The notes under the pieces: generated by a model
The model's input: only the letters and a program-made list of their open reading frames with translations
What the model was told of the DNA's origin: nothing
Database searches by the model: none
Translations under genes and position numbers: made by a program
Part shown: positions 7,624-11,918 of the stretch, piece after piece
Numbering within the stretch: position 1 is the stretch's first letter
Layout of the letters: every line of letters starts with the position of its first letter
Source of the DNA: Prevotella sp. UBA4268
GTDB lineage: Bacteria > Bacteroidota > Bacteroidia > Bacteroidales > Bacteroidaceae
Reading direction: 5' to 3'
Assembly (NCBI GenBank): GCA_002395135.1
Contig: DGWC01000027.1
Location: 1,886 to 13,803 of the forward strand
Length of the DNA stretch: 11,918 nucleotides

Positions 7624-7631
7624 CAAATTTA
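7624..7631 (-). promoter_or_regulatory. Predicted -7 box for the DUF6242-bamA-murI operon
   Basis: The minus strand reads TAAATTTG, an exact match to the Bacteroidota -7 consensus TAnnTTTG. The start site would fall near 7617-7620, giving a short leader of about 20 bases before the ATG at 7596. The -33 box is weak: only a T-run at the expected distance, no clear TTTG. Confidence 0.6.
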
Positions 7632-7649
7632 ATCAGAATTCCGCAAATA

Positions 7650-7668
7650 AAACGCCTTTTCGGCGCTT
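7650..7668 (-). terminator. Weak hairpin upstream of the DUF6242 promoter
   Basis: On the minus strand AAGCGCC-GAAAA-GGCGTTT forms a 7-bp stem (one G-U pair), followed by TATTTG. It could be a back-up terminator insulating the envelope operon from upstream transcription, or a structure around the -33 region. The surrounding 7627-7776 stretch is AT-rich, and I see no coding sequence in it. Confidence 0.3.
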
Positions 7669-7776
7669 AATTATGTAAATTATTGATTAATTGGTGATTT
7701 TTTAAGTTATGTTTAGAATACTTTCCGTGTATTTTTGCATTTGTAATGATGTTTCATGCACGTGAGGCAGGGGGAT

Positions 7777-7816
7777 AAAAAAAAGAGGACGATATGAATC
7801 ACTCACTTCGGCCTCC
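7777..7816 (-). terminator. Rho-independent terminator of the small-protein gene
   Basis: Minus-strand RNA folds as GAGG/CCTC, then CGA/TCG, then TGA/TCA, with small symmetric internal loops and a 5-base tip, followed directly by eight T residues. It begins about nine bases after the stop codon of the 31-residue gene, which supports that gene as a real transcription unit. Confidence 0.75.
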
Positions 7817-7825
7817 TGAAAACAA

Positions 7826-7921
7826 TTAGTGGATGTTGGTGTTAACCAAACAGACAATACTGAGTATTGTCAAAACAATAGTAACCGCCAGCATCACAGT
7901 TGTTTCTAAATCTAATAACAT
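7826..7921 (-). CDS. 31-residue hydrophobic small protein, unrecognised
   Basis: From the ATG at 7921 the frame encodes 31 residues: MLLDLETT, a continuous hydrophobic segment of about 19 residues (VMLAVTIVLTILSIVCLV, roughly 9-26), and NTNIH. The frame stays open further upstream, but those codons run through the promoter and the 5' stem-loop, so the internal ATG is the credible start. AAGG lies eight bases before it. The unit is self-contained: promoter at 7990-8020, predicted start near 7984, about 60 bases of leader, the gene, and a terminator nine bases after the stop. The protein should be a single-span inner-membrane peptide. It has two acidic residues before the span and no Lys or Arg. 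I do not recognise a family. Options are a small regulator of a membrane complex, a type I toxin-like peptide, or a non-coding RNA with an incidental frame. Confidence 0.5.
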   Translation of the reverse strand: MLLDLETTVMLAVTIVLTILSIVCLVNTNIH

Positions 7922-7965
7922 AATCTTTACCTTAAATCTATAAACTACTAACCTAATGAATAACG

Positions 7966-7984
7966 AACAATCATCGCGATTGTT
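7966..7984 (-). other. Stem-loop at predicted 5' end of the small-gene mRNA
   Basis: AACAATC (7966-7972) and GATTGTT (7978-7984) are perfect inverted repeats around the loop ATCGC. The predicted transcription start falls at the outer edge of this stem, so the RNA would begin with a 7-bp hairpin. That is a common way to protect RNA 5' ends. It could also be an operator just downstream of the promoter. Confidence 0.55.
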
Positions 7985-7989
7985 GGGTG

Positions 7990-8020
7990 CAAAGGTATGT
8001 GTTTTTGCGAGGGTGCGCAA
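7990..8020 (-). promoter_or_regulatory. Predicted promoter of the small-protein gene
   Basis: The minus strand reads TTGC (8017-8020), a 19-base spacer, then TACCTTTG (7990-7997). The second box matches the Bacteroidota -7 consensus TAnnTTTG exactly; the -33 box is a partial match. Predicted start about 7982-7986. Confidence 0.65.
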
Positions 8021-8057
8021 GGAAAAACAGACCGATTTCTGACGCAGCAATTATTAT

Positions 8058-8071
8058 TTGACGTAAGTCAA
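8058..8071. other. Short inverted repeat at the end of the HHH gene
   Basis: TTGAC-GTAA-GTCAA overlaps the stop codon at 8068-8070. As RNA it gives a 5-bp stem with a four-base loop, but no T-run follows, so it is a poor terminator. It lies about 40 bases upstream of the small-gene -33 box and could be a regulator site. Confidence 0.25.
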
Positions 8072-10080
8072 TCCCTCAGTTTCCAGCGTAGGCTTAGTTC
8101 AAGGTCGCTCTTGGTGGTGCCGTCTATTTGCTGCAGGCCGCTTCCAATGGTTTCCCGGTCGAAATAGCGGGTGAGGCCAAATCGCATGCCTGCTTGCAGA
8201 TGGCTGTTCAGTCGCAGTTGGGCAGTGGCAGAAAGACGGATGCCTTCTCCGTAGAAGGCGGGCACAGAGAATGTGCGAGGCAGGGCGTGTTCAAACAGGT
8301 AGAGACGCGAGTCATAGTCGTCGGTTTTAAACCAAGCGGCGCTCAGCCACATCGAGAACCGCTGGCTTTTGTAGCTGACGTGCTCACTGAGCATGATGCC
8401 TTGACTGGCGTCCTGCTGTACGGTGCGAGAGGCATCGGCTTGGGTGCGCAAGGTGAGGTTTTCCGTAGGATTATAGTCGGCTTGCAAACGGGCACGATGT
8501 TCCGTACGCCACTCCAGATGGTCGTTCTCGTCGTCGCGTTGTCGCAGATGCAACCGGTAGCGGGCGGTGATTGTCACTTGCTGTCGCTGATAGCTGATGC
8601 CGAGAAGATGGTCGTTGGCGTAAGACGAGGCCGAAGCCTGATAGCGTGCCCAGGGAAAATAGGCCCAGTCGGTGTATGCCTGCAGATGCACGTATTTGGC
8701 TGGTTGCCATGTGGCTCCTACATAGAGGCTGCTTTCGTTTTGCACGTGTCCACCCTCGCAGAAGGAATTTCCGCGCAGAGCGTGGTAGCGATAGCTGAAA
8801 AAACGCTGAGCAGCCACCAGTCCTATCCGGCTTGACGGTTGGTAGCTGGCCACATTGACCGTAGCCAGTGCTCCGTCGGCATTGATGGCAGTTTCGCCTG
8901 CCAGCGAAAGGCGGGGCAGGGTGAGTGCATAGTCGGCAGAGAGGTTGAAGAAATTGGTGCCGTGGGCATAGTAGCGTCGATAGAGCGTTTTGCGGTTGGG
9001 CTCTAACGAACGGTCCAGATGAGTATAGACGGCGGTGATGCCCATCTTCAGTGCTCCGTTGCGATAGAGCACGGATGCACCTGCATCGGTCATGTGGGTG
9101 TTGTACTTTTTCTGCATCTCTGTGGGCGTACGGTGGTAGCCGCTTGTGAGCAGGGTTGATGCTGTGGCAGAACCTTTGTCTAGTGTGGCATCGATGGGTC
9201 GATAGCTCACGTAAGTCGTAAGGTCAAGTCTTTTCGAGAGGGCGATTGTGGCGGCTGCACCTTGGAAATAGTCGGCTTCCGAACGTGAAGTATGAGGGCG
9301 CAGGCTGCGCATGGAACGGCCCAGTGACTGCAGCATGAAGAGCTTTCCCAGCGAGAAACTGTTGTTGAGCACCAGTCCCATACCTGTCGACAAGCGGTAT
9401 TTGCCTAAAACCAGGGTCTTCAAACGCCCTATTTTACTGATTTGGAGGTAGTAGGAATAGTAGTCGTAGCCCCAGGTGTTGCGGTTGGCTAAAAAAGGTT
9501 CGCCTGCATCCTGTGCACCGATGAGGCCAATCCTTAGTCGGTCATGATATGACATTTCGTAGCGTAGCCAGTGCTTGTATCGGTAGCCTAAGTAGCCATT
9601 ATGGTCGCCCTTGCGTTCGTAGAAAGGAATCTGGGCGTAGGCAGAAAGCTCGTGTTGGGCGTAGCGGGCTATGCTCTGCAAACTGGGCAAAGTGTCGCGG
9701 GGCGCTTCCTGTTCATGGCTTACGTAGACAAAAAATGGTAACAGTTGTAGCTGCCGATAGTCCATGGAGCGCACCATGCGCAGTTCGCCCAGTGAGCGCA
9801 TGGGGCCATAGCGCGATAGGTATTCCTGCAGGTCCATGACCTGCTGTTCTGTGAGGAAGGGCAGCTGCTCGAGGTCTTCGCGCGTAGCTTTGTTCAGATT
9901 GAGCGGGTGGGCAGCTAATTGTTCGAGCAGGTCGTGGTTCTCCTCCCATAGTGTCGACTCAGCATCGTCGGCAGTGGTCAGCTCGTTGTAGACGTCCTGC
10001 CATGAACGATGCTGCTCCTGAGACTGTGCCGTTGTTAGGCAAAGTCCCAGGAGCAGCATCATAAGGGCCAGTCTTCGCAT
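8068..10080 (-). CDS. Helix-hairpin-helix protein with predicted outer-membrane barrel
   Basis: 670 residues. The signal peptide MRRLALMMLLLGLCLTTAQS is followed by a helical linker, then ComEA-like helix-hairpin-helix motifs at about 60-118: NLNKATREDLEQLPFLTEQQ, then a second copy GPMRSLGELRMVRSMDYRQLQLLP. From about 130 to the end the sequence is a long run of alternating hydrophobic and polar strands with many Tyr, Arg and Ser, finishing LELSLRWKLRD, which looks like a large outer-membrane beta-barrel or a related all-beta domain. HHH motifs normally bind the DNA backbone; ComEA uses them in DNA uptake. Here they are exported and joined to a barrel-like domain, a layout I recall only as a general Bacteroidota HHH family without known function. 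It begins six bases after the hit gene. Role unproven; DNA binding or import at the envelope is one possibility. Confidence 0.72.
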   Translation of the reverse strand: MRRLALMMLLLGLCLTTAQSQEQHRSWQDVYNELTTADDAESTLWEENHDLLEQLAAHPLNLNKATREDLEQLPFLTEQQVMDLQEYLSRYGPMRSLGELRMVRSMDYRQLQLLPFFVYVSHEQEAPRDTLPSLQSIARYAQHELSAYAQIPFYERKGDHNGYLGYRYKHWLRYEMSYHDRLRIGLIGAQDAGEPFLANRNTWGYDYYSYYLQISKIGRLKTLVLGKYRLSTGMGLVLNNSFSLGKLFMLQSLGRSMRSLRPHTSRSEADYFQGAAATIALSKRLDLTTYVSYRPIDATLDKGSATASTLLTSGYHRTPTEMQKKYNTHMTDAGASVLYRNGALKMGITAVYTHLDRSLEPNRKTLYRRYYAHGTNFFNLSADYALTLPRLSLAGETAINADGALATVNVASYQPSSRIGLVAAQRFFSYRYHALRGNSFCEGGHVQNESSLYVGATWQPAKYVHLQAYTDWAYFPWARYQASASSYANDHLLGISYQRQQVTITARYRLHLRQRDDENDHLEWRTEHRARLQADYNPTENLTLRTQADASRTVQQDASQGIMLSEHVSYKSQRFSMWLSAAWFKTDDYDSRLYLFEHALPRTFSVPAFYGEGIRLSATAQLRLNSHLQAGMRFGLTRYFDRETIGSGLQQIDGTTKSDLELSLRWKLRD

Positions 10081-10086
10081 TGTGCC

Positions 10087-10482
10087 CTACGCTTTGAAGG
10101 CAGCGTAGATTTTAGCGGCAGCCTCGCGAAATTCTTCTTCGCTGAGCTTTAGTTTTTCTTTACGGAAGTCGACGTCGGCCTCGCTCTGCATGGGAATGAG
10201 GTGGATGTGTGCGTGAGGCACCTCGAGTCCCAGCACCACTTGGGCCACCTTCTTGCAGGGGAAAGCCTTTTTCAGGGCTACGGCCACCTGTTTGGCAAAG
10301 AGCTGGAACTGGGCCAGCTCCTCGTCGTTCATATCAAAGATATAGTCTACTTCGCGACGGGGAATGACCAAGGTGTGGCCAACGGCCAGCGGATTGATGT
10401 CGAGAAAAGCGTAGAACTGCTCGTTCTCGGCGCACTTGTAGCTGGGTATTTCGCCTGCGGCGATTTTGCTGAAGATATCCAT
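10087..10482 (-). CDS. HIT-family nucleotide hydrolase/transferase
   Basis: 131 residues, a typical HIT size. DIFSKIAAGEIPSYK (2-16) is the standard N-terminus of the HINT branch, which hydrolyses purine nucleoside phosphoramidates and acyl-adenylates. GHTLVIPRREVDYIFDM (35-51) holds the first conserved His (H36), and VPHAHIHLIP (88-97) is the histidine triad, H90-x-H92-x-H94, with H92 as the expected nucleophile. The stretch before the triad reads LGLEVPH instead of the NxGxxAGQ seen in many bacteria, a variant I associate with Bacteroidota. It is a cytoplasmic enzyme. It starts 15 bases after greA and ends six bases before the HHH gene, so the three are probably one operon. The 11 bases AAAGAACAAAG just before its ATG are identical to those before the greA ATG. 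Physiological substrate unknown. Confidence 0.94.
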   Translation of the reverse strand: MDIFSKIAAGEIPSYKCAENEQFYAFLDINPLAVGHTLVIPRREVDYIFDMNDEELAQFQLFAKQVAVALKKAFPCKKVAQVVLGLEVPHAHIHLIPMQSEADVDFRKEKLKLSEEEFREAAAKIYAAFKA

Positions 10483-10497
10483 ACTTTGTTCTTTTAT

Positions 10498-10965
10498 TTA
10501 GCCTACAGTGATTTTGTCAATGCGCAGCTTGATGGTGCCGCGAGGAATTTTGATTTCCACCTCGTCGCCTTCCTTGTGGTTCAGCAGACCTTGTGCGATG
10601 GGGGTCGTAATGCTGATTTTACCTTCGCGCAGGTTGGCTTCGCTCTCACTCACGATGGTATAGGTCATCTTGGCTTTGTTGGCCATGTTGGTCATTTCTA
10701 CCTTCGAAAGAATCTGCACAGAGTCAGTGCTCAGTCGCGATGTATCGACGATTTTAGCCTCAGAAATCTGCTGTTTCAGCAGGTTTATCTTGGCTTCCAG
10801 ATGGGCCTGTGCTTCCTTTGCAGCATCGTATTCGCTGTTTTCGCTCAAGTCGCCCTTGTCGCGTGCCTCGGCAATGGCAGCCGAAGCCTTCGGACGCTCA
10901 ACGCCTTCGAGGCGTTTCAGTTCGGCCACGAGCTTGTCGTAGCCCTCTTGTGACATGTATGCCAT
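10498..10965 (-). CDS. greA: Transcription elongation factor GreA
   Basis: 155 residues, normal for the family. The N-terminal coiled coil carries the signature RPKASAAIAEARDKGDLSEN (25-44), with the tip acidic pair D39 and E42 that holds the catalytic metal in RNA polymerase. The C-terminal FKBP-like domain ends with GKISITTPIAQGLLNHKEGD (115-134). GreA enters the secondary channel of RNA polymerase and stimulates cleavage of the 3' end of backtracked RNA. The ATG at 10965 follows an A-rich AAAGAACAAAGGAA; a second ATG three codons later is possible. It is the first gene of a greA-hit-HHH set. The only good promoter upstream (11090-11121) is separated from the gene by a terminator-like hairpin, so expression may be attenuated. 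Confidence 0.97.
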   Translation of the reverse strand: MAYMSQEGYDKLVAELKRLEGVERPKASAAIAEARDKGDLSENSEYDAAKEAQAHLEAKINLLKQQISEAKIVDTSRLSTDSVQILSKVEMTNMANKAKMTYTIVSESEANLREGKISITTPIAQGLLNHKEGDEVEIKIPRGTIKLRIDKITVG

Positions 10966-11009
10966 TTCCTTTGTTCTTTAGTTATTAATCTTTTACTTTT
11001 TTTGACGAT

Positions 11010-11048
11010 AAAAAAGAAAGAATCCCGACATGCTCTCTGTCGGAATCC
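11010..11048 (-). terminator. Terminator-like hairpin in the greA leader (possible attenuator)
   Basis: On the minus strand GGATTCCGACA-GAGAGCA-TGTCGGGATTC forms an 11-bp stem (six core Watson-Crick pairs, two G-U pairs outside) followed by TTTCTTTTTT. That is a standard intrinsic terminator. It lies downstream of the predicted greA promoter and 44 bases before the greA ATG, with no second promoter visible between. Transcripts that stop here would be about 75 bases long. Alternatively it terminates the cobD-like transcript entering from upstream. Confidence 0.7.
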
Positions 11049-11089
11049 TGCGTTCTGTAACGTTCGTGCAATCTTTTCTTATGTCGCTG

Positions 11090-11121
11090 CAAAGGTAAGC
11101 ATAAATTCTGAATCGCCCAAA
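11090..11121 (-). promoter_or_regulatory. Predicted promoter of greA or its leader RNA
   Basis: The minus strand has TTTG (11118-11121), a 20-base spacer and TACCTTTG (11090-11097): both Bacteroidota boxes match, with spacing in the usual 19-21 range. Predicted start about 11082-11086. It is the best promoter match in the window. Confidence 0.75.
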
Positions 11122-11137
11122 TTTTCTGACGAGAAAA
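11122..11137. promoter_or_regulatory. Dyad TTTTCT-GACG-AGAAAA abutting the greA -33 box
   Basis: A 6-bp perfect inverted repeat ends exactly where the -33 TTTG begins. A further CAGAAAA copy at 11150-11156 pairs with TTTTCTG at 11122-11128. The position suits a regulator site. A-rich sequence makes chance possible. Confidence 0.3.
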
Positions 11138-11189
11138 TGTGCTGAAATACAGAAAAGTATGTTTTTCCTTACCGATGCCGTGCTGGTGT

Positions 11190-11918
11190 TCAGCTTGTGT
11201 GGATCAGTTCCTGAAGTGCGTTGATAAGAAGATTATTGACCTCTGTTGTCTGTGAGGTGATGCGGATGTAGTGGTCGTCGAGACTATGATGGTTCGACGC
11301 GTCGCGCACTTTCAGTCCGTAGCGCTCCAGCAGCAGGTGGCAGGTTTCTTTCGCTGTAAAGGAATCCACGTGTACGAGCATGTAGAGCGTGTTGCTTTCC
11401 ATGACGCTGATACCTTCGATGGCGTTCAGTTGTTCTCTGAGCCGTTTGGCCTCTGCCAGCCGTTCGCCTATGTCGCCATTGTTCTGTTTGGGGTGTTTGA
11501 TGAGGTATTGTGCTGCCAGGATGGTGAGCGGACTCAGTGCCCACGGCTGCCGCTGCATGCGTAGTTGGTCGATGACGGCAGGCGAACCAGTGATGTAGCC
11601 CAGGCGGATGCCGGGAATTCCGTACTTACGCGATGCCGAGTGAATGGTCAGCACATTAGGAAACGTGAACATTTCACGTGGCGTAGGCACCTCTTCGTCG
11701 GTGAGTGCCTCGTACGACTGGTCGATGATAAACGTATATTGGCTGTTCTGGTGTACCAGGTACTTGACAAACGTCTTAGGTAGCACGTTGCCTGTGGGCG
11801 AATTGGGGTTGCATAGCCAGTAGAGGCGGTTGGTGGGTAGATCGTCGAACACCTCTTTGTCGTCGTAAGTGACGTTGTGCCCATGCGAGGCACAGGCTTG
11901 GGCATAGAGGGTCGATGT
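11190..11918 (-). CDS. CobD/HisC-like class I/II aminotransferase, C-terminal 242 residues
   Basis: The frame is open to the window edge, so the N-terminus lies outside; a GTG at 11852 is internal, not the start. Visible fold-type I PLP features: QACASHGHNV, the segment before the large-domain core; NPNSPTGN, whose Asn binds the cofactor; FIIDQSYEALT, with the Asp that pairs with the pyridine nitrogen and the Tyr near the phosphate; SASRKYGIPGIRLGYITG, with the Schiff-base Lys; and a C-terminal YIRITSQT, whose Arg binds the substrate carboxylate. This set fits the HisC/CobD branch. CobD (threonine-phosphate decarboxylase) makes aminopropanol phosphate for cobamide assembly. HisC would be a histidine-pathway transaminase. 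The short length to the end and GIPGIRLGY favour CobD for me, but no other cobamide gene is in view. It ends about 68 bases upstream of the greA -33 box. Confidence 0.75.
   Translation of the reverse strand, partial: TSTLYAQACASHGHNVTYDDKEVFDDLPTNRLYWLCNPNSPTGNVLPKTFVKYLVHQNSQYTFIIDQSYEALTDEEVPTPREMFTFPNVLTIHSASRKYGIPGIRLGYITGSPAVIDQLRMQRQPWALSPLTILAAQYLIKHPKQNNGDIGERLAEAKRLREQLNAIEGISVMESNTLYMLVHVDSFTAKETCHLLLERYGLKVRDASNHHSLDDHYIRITSQTTEVNNLLINALQELIHTS

Noticed and set aside
7744..7836. Tiny plus-strand frames (10-11 codons) near the small gene's terminator
   Set aside because: No initiation signal and no hydrophobic or other character; one lies in the terminator stem.
7855..7869. CAATACT-G-AGTATTG palindrome inside the small gene
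   Set aside because: It lies within the membrane-span codons (ACA ATA CTC AGT ATT GTC), where such symmetry arises easily from Ile/Leu/Val codons; no other sign of a regulatory site.
7826..7921. Known small membrane proteins (CydX, KdpF, TisB) as identity of the 31-residue peptide
   Set aside because: No matching residue pattern, and neither cyd nor kdp genes are nearby.
10996..11034. 12-codon frame (MSGFFLFYRQKK) starting in the greA leader hairpin and crossing the T-run
   Set aside because: The Phe/Leu codons come from the T-run itself, the ATG is buried in the stem, and there is no ribosome site; chance is the simpler reading.

Overview
The window reads as ordinary chromosome of a Bacteroidota species, most likely Bacteroidales and probably Prevotella-like. 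Three things point there: TTTG/TAnnTTTG-type promoters instead of E. coli-type -35/-10 boxes, A-rich start regions with little Shine-Dalgarno character, and a gene order (DUF6089, uppS, bamA, tandem ompH, murI) that is a Bacteroidota envelope cluster. Every gene I can support lies on the minus strand, so the window is read from high to low coordinates. The genus is inference; I see no rRNA, tRNA, mobile element, prophage or CRISPR.

In transcription order: (1) the 3' part of a CobD/HisC-like PLP enzyme enters from the right edge (11918-11190). (2) A greA-hit-HHH unit follows (10965-8068), with close gene spacing. Its promoter (11090-11121) lies upstream of a terminator-like hairpin (11010-11048) that precedes greA, which suggests a greA leader attenuator or leader small RNA. 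(3) A compact small-gene unit (about 7997-7777) has a promoter, a stem-loop at the predicted mRNA 5' end, a 31-residue hydrophobic protein and an intrinsic terminator. (4) A long envelope operon begins at a promoter near 7624: a DUF6242 lipoprotein with an SDDDD surface-export signal, DUF6089 barrel protein, uppS, bamA, three ompH/skp paralogues and the first 33 codons of murI.

The envelope operon is functionally coherent. BamA inserts outer-membrane proteins. OmpH/Skp proteins chaperone them across the periplasm. UppS makes the undecaprenyl carrier for wall and surface glycans, and MurI makes D-glutamate for peptidoglycan. The DUF6242 and DUF6089 proteins are the uncharacterised members and, by position, candidates for accessory roles in outer-membrane assembly.

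No gene-free stretch over 300 bases remains once the small gene is accepted. 7627-7776 is AT-rich, with a weak hairpin and the DUF6242 promoter. 10966-11189 holds the greA regulatory region. The points most worth a second look are the 31-residue gene, the greA leader, and the surface lipoprotein heading the bam operon.
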